Origin: Epiperipatus broadwayi
Lineage: Eukaryota; Onychophora; Udeonychophora; Euonychophora; Peripatidae
Direction of reading: 5' to 3'
NCBI GenBank assembly: GCA_028023455.1
Contig: JAQFVV010006271.1
Coordinates: 5,975,048-6,039,047, forward strand
DNA length: 64,000 nucleotides
Each line of letters begins with the position of its first letter. Position 1 is the stretch's first letter. Under the pieces are notes generated by a model. That model was not told the DNA's origin. It saw only the letters and a program-made list of their open reading frames with translations, and did not search any database. This document shows positions 49,516 to 60,741 of the stretch, in pieces. Made by a program: the position numbers and the translations under genes.

Positions 49516-49977
49516 GTGGAAAACAGTATAAAAAAAATTTTTAAAAATGAGCCGGAGCAATTCATGCTAGAGATTAAGTTAAGTAACAAAAGAGTAGAAA
49601 TGAAAATAGATAGTGGCTCAGGAATTTCGTTAATATCTATGAAAAAGTGGAAGGAAATATCCATAGAGAGCCCTCACATTAAAATACAGAAAGCTAACAT
49701 TAATGTTAGAGATGTCAATGGGAACCCGATTAAGTTAATTGGGAAATCCGAAGTAATAGTTGGTTTTAAAAATAAAAACTACAAATTACCTATATATATA
49801 GTAGATAAAGATATTAGTCCATTAATAGGAAGAAACTGGTTTAAAGACTTAGGCATTACATGTAATATAGTTAAAAAGGTCTCGGTGGAAAAAGAAATGA
49901 TAGAGTTTTATCCGAATTTATTTACGGAAGATTTAGGCTTGATAAAATCAAAGCCCATTGACTTGCACTTAAATTAA
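49516..49977 (+). pseudogene. Gypsy protease region
   Basis: Encodes the aspartic protease that would cut the gag-pol polyprotein. The active-site motif reads IDSGSGISLIS, with the catalytic Asp kept and Ser in the usual Thr position, which still works in many retropepsins. The flap-like GNPIKLIGKSEV stretch and the late PLIGRNWF motif follow, typical of this protease group. The frame ends in a premature stop at 49,975, just where the linker to the reverse transcriptase begins; coding resumes in the same frame immediately after the stop. Confidence 0.85.
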
Positions 49978-50730
49978 AATTCTAAACCGTTTATTTGTAA
50001 ACCGAGAAAAATACCTTTTGCACAAAGGCAGTTAGTAGAGGAAAAAATAGAAGCATTAGTTAAAAAAGATGTGTTATCCCCAGTCAAGGCAGCAGATTGG
50101 GCCATGTCAATTGTTGTTAACAAAACCAGACAGAAAAATTAAGCTGTGTAGAGATTATAGAACAACAGTAAATAAGTATCTTAATAAAGGAGCTTATCTG
50201 GTGCCGAATGTATGTGAGCTTCTCAGTAATCTAGCTAAAGCAAAAATTTTTGCAAAATTGGAATTAAATTCGGCATATCACCAACTAAAAGTTACAGATG
50301 ATACAGCTCGGTTATTAACAATTATGACCCCTTTTGGATTATTCAAATGTAATCATCTCCCTTTTGGAATTACATCAGCTCCAAACATATTTCAAGCAAA
50401 AATAAATTCAATATTACAAGGCTTGGAAGGAGTGATGCCATATTATGACAACATTTTGATTGCTGTGACATCACCGGAAAAATTAAGAAGTAAAATTCGG
50501 GAAGTATGTGAGAAACTAAATAACACAGGGGTAAAATTAAATGTTAAAAAATGCGTTTGGGAAATGGAAGAATTAATGTTTTTAAGCCATCTTATTTTGG
50601 AAAAAGGGAAAAGTCTATTAACTGAAAAAATTAGGGCAGTCAAAGATGTTCCAAGCCCAATAAATGTCAAGCAACTTCAAGCTTTCCTAGGTTTGATTAA
50701 TTTTTTCGAACCTTTTCTAAAAGAACAAAA
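49978..50730 (+). pseudogene. Gypsy reverse transcriptase, active site altered
   Basis: Reverse transcriptase fingers and palm. Visible in order: KPFICKPRKIPFA and the VLSPV stretch in the protease frame; a frameshift near 50,120; then KLCRDYR, FAKLELNSAYHQL, TPFGLFKCNHLPFG, SAPNIFQ and YYDNILIA. Two catalytic positions are changed. The first Asp reads Glu (KLEL where KLDL is usual), and the YxDD box reads YYDN, losing the second catalytic Asp. Metal binding for DNA synthesis should fail even without the frame breaks. The frame shifts again near 50,725, where RNase H begins. Confidence 0.9.
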
Positions 50731-50732
50731 CG

Positions 50733-51241
50733 ATGGTTGCAACTCCTCTATACGAACTGCTATGCAAAGATCAGAAATGGATTTGGAATACCAAACATGA
50801 AAAAGTGTTTAAAGCAGTTAAGGAATTGTTAACCTCTAGTAGCTTATTAGTACATTTTGATAGCAACAAAGACATCACTATTACTGCGGATACATCACAA
50901 TATGGAATCAGAGCAGTTTTAGTGCATCAAATAGATGGGCATGAATGTCCTGTAGCTTATGCTTCTCAGATTTTGTCTAAAGCTGAAAAAAATTATAGTC
51001 AGCTGGACAAAAAAGCTTTGGCAGTCATGTTTGCTGTGAAAAATTTCACCAGTTTATATATGGACAGAAATTTGAATTAGTAACTGATCACAAACTTTTG
51101 TTAGGGATTATAGGAAAAGATCATCCTATGCCAGAGCATTTAAGTCAACACATGCTCAGATGGGCTAATACACTTACTGCTTATGATTTCAATCTAAAAT
51201 ATCAAAAAGGAAAGATAATTTCTCATGCAGACACTATCTAG
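50733..51241 (+). pseudogene. Gypsy RNase H region
   Basis: This domain would digest the RNA strand of the RNA-DNA hybrid. ITADTSQYGIRAVLVHQ holds the first catalytic Asp. PVAYASQILSKAEKNYSQL then DKKALAVMFAV contains the family motif normally written with Glu, here Asp. After a frameshift near 51,045 the reading continues with LVTDHKLLLG, holding the TDH catalytic Asp, and ends with KGKIISHAD. Another shift near 51,235 separates it from the integrase. Confidence 0.85.
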
Positions 51242-52130
51242 AGTACCCGGATATAATGACAACTATGAAACTGATGTGGAAGTTAATCACATTGACAATA
51301 TGAAATCACAAGTCATAAATAGTAAAGTAGTTCAGTCATGGACAAATGAAAATGATGGGTATGCGTTACTTAGGAAATGGTTAAGCAAAGGTTGGCCTAA
51401 TAAAAAACCTGAAAATGTAGCAATGGGATTTTGGGTCAATAGAGACCAATTGTTGGTCTGTAAAGCATGTATTAATATGGGAAACAGAGTAGTTATACTT
51501 CCTATAGGGAGAATGAAAGTTTTAGAACTTTTGCATCAGGGGCACCCAGGCATCGTGCGAGCTAAAGCTCTAGCTCGGAGTTATGTTTGGTGGCGACAGA
51601 TAAATAATGATATTGAAAAGTATATTAAGAACTGTGATAAAAGTAAGTCTGAAATAGCTCTGCTGAATAAACAATATTCTTCTTGGCCTAAACCAATATA
51701 TCCATGGCAACGACTTCATATAGACCATGCGGGTCCAATAGAAGGAAGAAATTATTTAATTTTAATCGATGCTTTCTCTAAATGGATAGAATGTCATGAG
51801 GTTAAAAATACTAGTGCAAACGAAACAATAAAATGTTTAACAGACATATTTTATATACATGGATTTCCACAAGTAATCGTCGCTGACAATGGAACTGGAT
51901 TTGCGAGTGAAGAATTAAAAATACAATTTGGAAAATGGGACATCAAACATGTATTTACACCCCCTTATCACTCTGAATCAAATGGCTTGGTGGAAAACGT
52001 GGTAGAGCAAGTGAAGAAATATTTTAAAAAAAAAAAAAAATACGGATATGAAAAATGTCTTACAGGAATTCATGATGTATCAACATATAACTCTATCAAC
52101 AACAACTGGAAAATCGCCAGCTGAAATGTT
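51225..52130 (+). pseudogene. Gypsy integrase, DDE kept, zinc finger damaged
   Basis: Integrase would insert the DNA copy into chromosomes. The N-terminal zinc-binding domain shows LLHQGHPGIVRAKAL with both His, but only one of the two Cys is left (KNCDKSKS). The core has all three catalytic acids in place: HIDHAGP, VADNGTGF and SNGLVENVV. KWIECHEV precedes the second Asp as usual. The frame is lost in a long A-run at 52,025-52,040; the KSPAEMLFG motif appears in another frame near 52,115. This is the longest intact frame of the element (about 300 codons). Confidence 0.9.
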
Positions 52131-52134
52131 ATTC

Positions 52135-52502
52135 GGTCAGAAAATACGAACTAATTTAGATTTTTTTGTGACCTGATACACATATATATATATAAATGTA
52201 ACCAAGACCCAGTGAAAAACTTTAACATTGGAGATGCAAAGCAAATTTATGATAGTAAAGGTGAAAACAGAAACATATATAAGCGTCACAAAAATCATAT
52301 TCGTAAAAGTGAAGATGACATACAACTAGATATGTTCCAGCAGTTCCAACATGCAAATGAAAAGAATTCAGATAAACAGATGATACTGACCGACATCGAA
52401 GAAGATGTGGTAGAAGAGGATAAAATACAGATTGAAAAGAGAAAATCACCTAGACCAATACAATGTAAAAGAAGACCTATGTACCTAAAAGAATATATAT
52501 AA
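52135..52502 (+). pseudogene. Integrase C-terminal tail, broken
   Basis: After a stop at about 52,173 and a (TA)n tract near 52,180-52,194 that may be a microsatellite expansion within the gene, coding resumes at 52,212. It has a charged tail (ENRNIYKRHKNHIRKS, then acidic DIEEDVVEEDK, then KRRPMYLKEYI) and stops at 52,500. The position and HIRKS-like stretch fit the end of a Gypsy pol, after the chromatin- or DNA-binding region. Confidence 0.65.
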
Positions 52503-52523
52503 AATGGATAAACCGTAACTTCT

Positions 52524-52538
52524 GGAGTGGGGGAGGAA
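52524..52538 (+). promoter_or_regulatory. Polypurine tract of the Gypsy element
   Basis: GGAGTGGGGGAGGAA lies one base before the 3' LTR. It would survive RNase H digestion and prime plus-strand DNA synthesis. Confidence 0.85.
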
Positions 52539-52539
52539 T

Positions 52540-53226
52540 TGTTATGTTGTAGTACGATTAATATTAAGAAAAAAATATGTTTAAAACTGTGCGTACTCCA
52601 GAAGTTAAAAGTATTAAATAATTACATGTAAAAGTAAACGAGTTGATTTAATAAAAATAAAAATTAAAAATTACAAATGGTTTTTCGTATAGATATTTTA
52701 TAAAAAGCAAGGTGTAAAACAAGATGGAAGATCCTAATAAATAATTAATTAAACGAAGGATTAAAAATGTAAAGAACAATTTAATTAATTAGTTCAGAAA
52801 TAAGCCCAGAATAATTTGGTGATTAAAATTGATAAGGAATAAACAATAGAACAAAAAGTAGTTATAATCTAGCAGAAAAAGGATAGATTAGTTTCAGTCC
52901 TGCTTTTCTGAGAGACTTAAGTGTAGCGCGAATTCAGAACAGGACCAATGATGGGAGGAGAACCAGATATTCGGGTCTGAAGGTATCAAAGACCGACCTA
53001 GGGTAATTATACAGTCTATACCTGTCTTATTATTATTTTTGTAAGCCTTACATGCACTAGTAGAACTAATGATAATTATGTTTATAAATGATTGTTATTT
53101 TTCATACTAATAAAATATTGTATCTGTTAAGTGGGATATCTGAATTTTATGCAAGAGCGTAATAGTTACTTGAATTAGGTGTATTTGGTTGTTTCTCATA
53201 AGTAACATTAAATCAAGTACATCATA
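52540..53226 (+). repeat. 3' LTR of the Gypsy element
   Basis: Starts TGTTATGTTGTAGTACGATT; its end reads CATCATA where the 5' LTR reads CATCACA, a single C-to-T change. 687 bp, about 19 bp longer than the 5' LTR because of an extra CGTACTCCAGAAGTTAAAAG-like segment near 52,592-52,611. Confidence 0.9.
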
Positions 53227-53331
53227 TTTTGTTAATTAAATTAGATTTCATTTATTATTTGTAGGTAAATTAGTATAGTGTACTTTAATTTTAACTTTGA
53301 GAGTTAACTCTATCTGAAATAATTATACAAA

Positions 53332-53503
53332 TATCTAAACCATTATACAATTACAAATATTCAGTAACACCCTCTGTTTAAAAGTCTATATCTCAATAAT
53401 AGCGAATCTCAAAATGATCATTTTGAGATTCGCTATTATTGAGATATAGACTTTTAAACAGAGGGTGTTACTGAATATTTGTAATTGTATAATGGTTTAG
53501 ATA
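53332..53503. repeat. Perfect 172-bp palindrome
   Basis: The arms 53,332-53,417 and 53,418-53,503 are exact reverse complements over 86 bp with no loop, centred on AAAATGATCATTTT. Outer ends read TATCTAAACC and GGTTTAGATA. No coding capacity. It could be a hairpin-type MITE with no spacer, a recent inverted duplication, or a fold-back artefact of sequencing or assembly. Confidence 0.97.
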
Positions 53504-53509
53504 CATATA

Positions 53510-54255
53510 AATATGTTTGTAAGGGAATTTATACTTCAGTAACATGACAAGCTTCAAAAGTCGAAATTGTTAATTTTATGTTTAATATCTATTAAAACTT
53601 ACAATGCAAAACACTTGTTTCTAAAAGAGATACATTGAATTTTATGACACTTTATCTAGATAAGAACCTATTTTCTTAAAAAATAATATTTTAATTTAAT
53701 CTGTTCCACAATATGAATTTACATAGCTATAGTAATGTTGATTTCATTTTACATTATTACTCCTTAATAGCATAAGTCATAAAATATCATTTCTAAGAAT
53801 ATGGAAGAATCCAAGTTTTAGTTTTCTGTTGAAACCAAATATTCATAATAGAAAGTACAAGTTGTATTAAAAATGTTCAAGAATATTGGGAATATTATCA
53901 TTACATAAAATAAGAAGTTTAAAGTTGCATTATTAATGTTGTTGTAAATCTTATTACTTTTGCTTACAGCATTTCTTATAAATAAAATTTGATAAATTAT
54001 GGAAAAATCTAATAATGTTATCTTTAATTCTCTTAATATGACACTACTGGAAAATTTTAAGATACATATAGGGAATTATTTATTGGTGAAATGTAATTTG
54101 TTTAAGTATTTATAGAAATTAATTAGCAATAGTATATATGCCATAATGGTTAACTTAATTATCTGTGGCACTACTTGACAACATCATCAAGAAGTATATC
54201 AAAGATGCAGCTTATTTCTATTTTAACATGTTGAGATAAACTTTCTTCCTAACTC
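53510..54255. other. AT-rich sequence, no gene seen
   Basis: Nothing recognised between the palindrome and the hAT element. Confidence 0.6.
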
Positions 54256-54441
54256 CTGTGATTTTCAACCTGTGGGTTACAATCCCTCTGAGGGTTGAAT
54301 AACCCTTTCACAGAGATCACCTAAGACCATTGGAAAACACAATTATGATGTGAAAACAAAAATAATTTTAATGTTGGGGGTCACCACAATATAAGGAACT
54401 GTATTAAAGGATCACATCATTAGGAAGCTTGAAAACCACTG
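54256..54441. mobile_element. SPIN-like non-autonomous hAT element
   Basis: The 186-bp block runs from CTGTGATTTTCAACCTGTGG to GCTTGAAAACCACTG. Its ends are imperfect inverted repeats (TTTTCAACCT against GGTTTTCAAG). Its internal order matches what I remember of the SPIN (Space Invader) hAT MITE: the end, a GGGTT...CCCT stretch, AACCCTTTCACAG, CCTAAGACCATTGGAAAACA, AATAATTTTAATGTTGGGGG, TCACCACAATATAAGGAACT, GTATTAAAGGATCAC and the closing end. Many differences from the remembered consensus are C to T or G to A at CpG sites, the expected decay. hAT elements make 8-bp duplications; flanks CCTAACTC and CCTTAACC are only partly alike. No transposase frame. Confidence 0.8.
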
Positions 54442-54444
54442 CCT

Positions 54445-56070
54445 TAACCAATAAAATATTTACTATGTCTAATACCAGACCAAATTATGTAAATTATGAA
54501 CAACTGTTATAATGTAAACCATGGACTAAACAATTTTATATATTTAAACAAAAAAAAACATATTTAAAAAAAAAAACTATTTACATGTTAACAATATAAT
54601 TGCTATAAAATACATTATTTTTTTCTACAATACTATAACATTTTTTTTAAGCGTATAAGATTAAAATGGATTATAATGATTAAGAAATAAAATGATCTTT
54701 GATTTAAAGTACATTCTTAGTGTTCTTTCTAAATCTTAACATGGATTAAAATTAATAATAAATTCATTTCAGAATGCAAAAGAAATTCATAAAGAAAAAA
54801 GAAGGCAATAAATTAATAAATAAATAAAGAAGTAAACAATAAGTTGTGTTCTTCTCATTAGTGAGTGCATTTGCATTTATTGGATTAGTGCAAATGGATT
54901 TAATTAGATAATCGGAGCATTGATCATAAGCTGAGAATCTATTTAAACCAGGATTAAAAACATAACAAATAAATATCAGCATTGCAGCATTTTAGACTGC
55001 ATATCAAAATCTATATAGGTTATGTTGATAAAAATGATCAATAAAAGTTTATCCAGCAGTTCACGAGATAAAGGATATTGCATAGAATATTCTGGAAACC
55101 TATTAAAAAAAAGACAAAATCATAACATGCAATTACAATCTGAACCAACTTCAATATACTGTGGAAGCTTTTAAGTTGTGCGGCTAATTTTTCAGAGTGT
55201 ACCAATTGTGGACTAATCTACTTGAGATGCACCCTACATTATGATACTATACGTGTATCTCCAGTTTTTAAATCTTATGATAAGATCAATCAAATATTAA
55301 GAATCTTATGGTCAAAATATAAATATATAAAATTGTCACCATTTTGTGAAGAAGCCACAAAAGGAAGGTATTCATTTTAATTAGGTCAATTTATCACATT
55401 CAAACAGTCTAGAGCAATGGTCAAAACACTGGAGGTCCATAATGTAATTTTAATGGTGTGCAAAGAAATTCAGATTTTATTTAAATTTGCTAAGCTTATT
55501 TAATAAAAATTTTAAATAAGAAACACATTTCGTTTAAGATGTATTATTATATGTAAAATATAACAAGAACATTATATTGCTAATTGATTTTTACAAAATA
55601 CTACTGTGACTTGCAAAACATCTATCTCAAAAGGCATTTAATTAACCCCTACTGGGTCAGCAGTGGCATAGAAAAAGTAACAAAATAAAAATACTGAATT
55701 CTGTATAATTGACTAGGCATCAAATTTGACTATGGTCCATCTTTGGTAATTGGGTGAACTAAAATTCAAAAAATTTATTAAATTTTGAAAGGAAACACAT
55801 CGATAAAAATGATTAAAGAATAAAATATTATTCATTATTAATCTTAAATAATTTTTGTAAATACAAATTAGAAAATTACACATGTAAAACTAATAATATT
55901 CATATATAACAAAAAACAAAAACAAAATAAAAGATAATTTTTAGCAAATTATAAAACATATAAATAATATATATATATATAATAAATCTATGTCTGTATT
56001 TCTTTATTCGTAATCTTATAATTAAATATTAGTAAATAAAGTTATCAAAAATTTTGAAAAGGACAAAAAA
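54445..56070. other. AT-rich sequence, no gene seen
   Basis: A 72-codon minus-strand frame at 54,764-54,982 is low-complexity and has no motif. A short (TA)n lies at 55,966-55,981. Confidence 0.55.
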
Positions 56071-56074
56071 TGTA

Positions 56075-56222
56075 ATCATCACTTAGGAGCACATTCGACT
56101 ATCCTCAACTATCCTCTGTAGTCTTTGTCAACTAATTCTTTGAAAGGTTATCCTTCCCATAATTCTATAATCTTAATATTTGTTGCTTGCCTGTTGATTA
56201 AGTCTTGCTTGTATTTATATAT
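56075..56222 (-). repeat. Dispersed repeat, inverted copy of the 16.6-kb SINE body
   Basis: On the minus strand this reads AAATACAAGCAAGACTTAAT, then TAGTTGACAAAGACT and GTGCTCCTAAGTGATGA, in the same order as 16,580-16,725 with about one change in six by eye. The SINE-like head is absent here. Confidence 0.65.
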
Positions 56223-56229
56223 TAGCATA

Positions 56230-57290
56230 GTTTTTTTTATTTTCCTTTTATTGTTATTTCTGTCAGTTGCAATATTTTTACATTATTATAATTGAAATTA
56301 TCATTGTAAAAAACAGAAGCTGATACGTTATTATTACCCTTGTAATTTTGTTTCTTATTTTGAACTCTTTTTAATATTGTAAGTGCTCTTTACTTTTATT
56401 CTCCCATGTACATCTCGATCCCTCTATATATCTGCGACCACACCTACATATCCATTTATAAATGATGCACATTTTATTCACAAATGAGGTTTTATCTTTA
56501 GAGATATTTATTTAATGTAGGAAGTGCATAAAATGCAATGCCACATATACCTTTATAAGTTTATACAATTATATAAATAAATATATATGTATATCGTATG
56601 CAATGCTCGTATTAATTCGTACCTTTAAAAATTATGTTAGTAGTCTGCAATATCTTAAACGTTGCCGAACGCTAGTCTAGAATATTTAATCCAAGATACC
56701 TTTATCTATTTCAAGTTCGAACTTACCTACAAAAATTAAAATGATTACACAAATCGGAAAAGTAATAGTTGAATTTAATTTCTAAAAATCTTCCTAGATG
56801 ACAACATATTCCTGGACATAGTTTGTAATATATTTTTTGATGACTAATTTTTTTTTAAATTTTAAATTATTATAATTATTTTTATTTAGTTTATTACATT
56901 ATGCCACTAGATATTTTATTATTTATCATTCAATATTTATTGATATTTGTGTAATATACCTGTCTGTATGTTTAACATAAAAATATTAGATTATTTAAGG
57001 TTTTTTAAAATGAAAGTGCTTATTTAGTATCCAATTGCAGTTAGAATTTATGATTATTGAATTCATTGTTCTATTAATATTTAACGTTTATTTTTGGTAT
57101 TACTTTATTCTCGATTATATATACTATTAAAGGTGTTGTATTAATTGGTGTGTGATTATTAATTACCATCTTTCAAAAGCTAGCATTATGGATAATAACG
57201 ATTTTGTTTCTAGATTGATTATATAATCATCCTGCCTTTATACTTTATGTTATAGGCTGCATTCGACTTATCAGATCTCATTAAAGGTAA
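56230..57290. other. AT-rich sequence, no gene seen
   Basis: Nothing recognised. Confidence 0.55.
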
Positions 57291-57430
57291 TAACTACGAG
57301 TAATAATTATTACATCACTTTTACAAAGACCTGTAGAGGAGCCAGGTGTTCAACATTATATTTGGCCGTAACGTTCAATAATATTTCGCCCCCCTTTCCA
57401 TTCCATACCTTTACAATATATATATATTTA
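57290..57430 (+). repeat. Short unclassified repeat ending in TTACAATATATA
   Basis: A GC-richer block that ends in CCTTTACAATATATATATAT, the same type of end as at 5,740 and 27,740. Confidence 0.3.
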
Positions 57431-58980
57431 TAATTTGAAAGTCCAGACTTTTAACTGTTTTTTTTTTTATAAATTCTGTCGCTACATGGCAATAAATTAC
57501 AGTGATTTTTTTCTATCAAAATTAGAATTTGTAACAAATCTACAATAAAGAAAAGATTGAAAAATCAATAAATTAGACTTCAATCTCGTTTAATAATTTT
57601 GTGTCAGCTGTAATAAGAAATTATTCACATCATTAATAATTTCACTTGGAAGGAATTGGTTTCACCGGGTAATGAGGCAAAACTATTTAGAAAACGAAGG
57701 TATTTTTTTATCTTTTGTATCATAAAAAATAAACGTTCATGTGTTTTTGTAATAAAAAAAAAGAAAATAATTTTAAATATATATAAAAAAAAAAAGCAAA
57801 GAAATTACTACTGATCTAGTCCTTAAGGAAGAAGAGATTTTGAAAGATAAAATTTAATCTTAATCATATATTGTTAAATCTTCTTAGAACTTTTTTGTTT
57901 TATACAAAATACTTTTTCCACATATATATTATATATTGCGGCATTGGAACATACATACATGTCATCATCTCAATTCTGATGTTTAAACTTAAACAAATAA
58001 ATATTTCAGGACTCAACATGTTATTAGCAAACTTTCATTAGTAATTTCTTTCATTTTGTAATTGCAGTATGCCTTAATTTTAGTGAAATAGATAACAAGT
58101 CTATATATTTTGTATATGCTAAAGAAAATTGATTTGCTTTGTGTCATAAAAATTCGCGTTTTTCATTTTTTATTTAGAGTTATTTATATATAAAAGGAAA
58201 AACATGAGTTTCTAAAGTGAGTGAAACTAAGTAAAAGATAAAATTGTTTATATTAAAGAAGAGTAAATCCCTGTAAGAGTGTAATAGCATAATAATATAT
58301 AATATAAATAAAAATATCTCTAATGAATGTTTTTATTTATTGTGGAATAAAAACCCTGAAAATAATCGTTTCTTCAACAGCAATTTGTGGTTTTATATAA
58401 TTTAAAATAAAAGGGAAGAAGGTTCAGAAGTTAATTAATTAAATTCTTTATTACAAAAAAGTGTGGATTGACTTTATTGATTTTTGGAAACCCCATTTTC
58501 TTATTTGAAGTTATATAAATAAAAACCAATTTCAGTTGAAGAAACACTTATTTGCTGGCTTTTTACTTCACAATAAATAAAAACACTCTTTTTTTTTTTT
58601 TTAATTTTTAACATTTGGATATTTTTTAGCAATTATTCCAAATATATGTTTAATGTTTGAAAGCAAAATCATATGTATTAAATAAAGATTTATAGCTAAA
58701 ATATTTTTAATACAACTTTTAAAAATGTTTCCTACTCTCTCACATTGCATAACTGATCTTGCAGCAGTCTGTTTAATAATGGGAAGTAAAATCTCATGGA
58801 TTAGAGACTATTTACAATGTAATTTGTTTATTTGAAAAATGTGAATTAAAAATGAACTTTTTATGGCCAAAATAAAAAATGTTATATATTTTTTTAAGAA
58901 AAGAAACTTATAGGAAGATTTATTTTTATTCAACTTTAAATGAACATCAAAGTACATTTTAATCTGATAAACATCACATG
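57431..58980. other. AT-rich sequence, no gene seen
   Basis: Nothing recognised apart from A/T runs. Confidence 0.55.
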
Positions 58981-58984
58981 ATAT

Positions 58985-59222
58985 AGTTAAATAGAGATAA
59001 AATGTGGCTGCTGGAGGGTTGCATTAGATCTTAAGATCTAGGTGCAGAGGTCTCAGATCCAAGACTCCTCACTGACGAAAGTCACAAGCTAGAAACTAGT
59101 CTGGGGATATTGGATGAGTAGGCACTAGATAGGGATTTTATGCACACACATTCTGGCATCAACTGATTACTCTGGCTTGCAATGAGTGGCAATACTGTAT
59201 GAAAAGTTTCACCTGTTTTAAT
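58985..59222 (+). mobile_element. MITE, CACTAAACATC family, partial copy
   Basis: Shares GATAAAATGTGGCTGCTGGA, GGGTTGCATTAGATC, CTAGTCTGGGGATATTGGATG, GATTACTCTGGCTTGC and the terminal CACCTGTTTTA with the copy at 61,420-61,660. Only the right half of the element is present. Confidence 0.75.
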
Positions 59223-59224
59223 TA

Positions 59225-60740
59225 AGTACATTTTAATGTAATTTTTTTAAAAAAAACATATGTATATATATATCACCTTTTTGCATGTTTTACTGAAAAC
59301 TTAACAAACTGATATCAATGTATTTGAGATTTGACATCAAAATATTTGAAATGTTACCTGGCAATGCCTCTAATGTAAAGAAACTAGGAAACTTACTTGA
59401 AATATATTCATGTCATATTGCATTATCAGTCATTTATAAAAAAATGTTCAAAATTTGAATCAATTCTATTGAATAGAAATATATTAAAACTCAACTTTAA
59501 AAATGTATGCAAATAAACAGACAAAGAATTAAAAATTCTAATTTAAATAAAAGCATTTAAAAGACAATTTTCAAAATATTCTTATATAGCAAAATCTGGA
59601 AATAGTTTCAAATTTTATATAAGCTGTGACAGATGGTTGTAATTAGTTAATATATAATGGTTTGAGTTATCAAAGATGAAATCTATGCCTACTCAGTGAG
59701 ATAGCAAGCTCAAACCTAATAAAAGCTTAAGGGAATTATAGCATACTTACTTAATTCAATATCAGATTCCTGGTACTGACAAAGGCTGTCTGACAAAAAA
59801 GAACTCTTTTGTATGCATGTTTCTGTACTTTTCAAGCTATGATTTACATCAATATACATAGCTGTGACAGAAGATGTAATAAGCTGCCTTATTTATTTGA
59901 AGTTACATAGAAAAATTTATGTGAACATACCAAACTATAAGTGAATACTTACATACTGAAGTTGGCTCTGAAATGTTTAAGGTTATTAAAATAGTTTTGA
60001 AAATCATTTAAATTTTTAGCTAGAAATCAATATTGATTTTATGTACAAGCTAAGAAAAAGAAATAACTAGTGTGTATACAAGCCACATTATTAAATAGAA
60101 AAACTTTTATAAAGGTAATTAAAATTCTACAAGTACCCATACTTTAATATTCTATGATTTACTATATATTAATAATAATTAATCTATTAAAGTTCATTAG
60201 TTTAAATAATTAAAACATTCAAATATAATCCTTTTTAATTTTTAAATTATTTTAAAACATTCACTTTAAAATATGTAATAATTCTTATTCTAATATATTT
60301 ATTTAAGAGTAATTGTGGTAAATGCTAATCTGATATTGGTAAGTAATTAACTTAACACACATTTTTTAAAATCTAATATTTATAATAATAAATAAAAGAA
60401 GTCAGATGTTTGTAGTAATATCTGAAAGTCTTAAATTGATTAGTTATTTAATGTAATTTTATGCTTATTATGCAAATATCAAATTCATAAATTATTATTA
60501 ATATTTCAGTTATTCAATTTATTTTGTAAAATTTTTGATTTATCTTTTTTTAACTCCATCCTTTTAAATTATTTATTTTGAGACTGTGATTGAAGCTCTT
60601 ATATTTTTGTAATGAGTTTGATTGGATGAAAACGGAATGATTTTTGCAGTGAAATCTGAAAATAAAAGTCACTTTCTTCTTGACTAAAATAGATATTGCT
60701 AGAAAAACAGAAATCTACATAATCATTCATATATATACAC
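59225..60740. other. AT-rich sequence, no gene seen
   Basis: Contains a short direct repeat AGCTGTGACAGA near 59,620 and 59,861. No gene or named repeat is visible. Confidence 0.55.
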
Positions 60741-60741
60741 A

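Larger units (their letters stand above)
47985..53231 (+). mobile_element. Gypsy-type LTR retrotransposon, full-length but dead
   Basis: A complete element: target duplication TTTTG (47,985-47,989 and 53,227-53,231), 5' LTR, gag with two zinc knuckles, protease, reverse transcriptase, RNase H, integrase, polypurine tract and 3' LTR. The gene order, with RT before integrase, places it in the Gypsy (Metaviridae-type) group. The protein style matches elements often annotated K02A2.6-like in invertebrates. It carries several frameshifts and stops and altered catalytic residues in the RT. LTRs differ at roughly 5-6% of positions by eye, so insertion is not recent. No envelope gene is seen. Confidence 0.93.

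Noticed and set aside
49274-49664. Minus-strand frames across gag and protease
   Set aside because: They are antisense shadows of the Gypsy gag and protease coding regions.
52222-52449. A 75-codon minus-strand frame
   Set aside because: It is antisense to the pol tail of the Gypsy element and has no motif.
47985-53231. Possible endogenous retrovirus with an envelope gene
   Set aside because: Integrase is followed by a short charged tail and then directly by the polypurine tract; there is no room or frame for an envelope.
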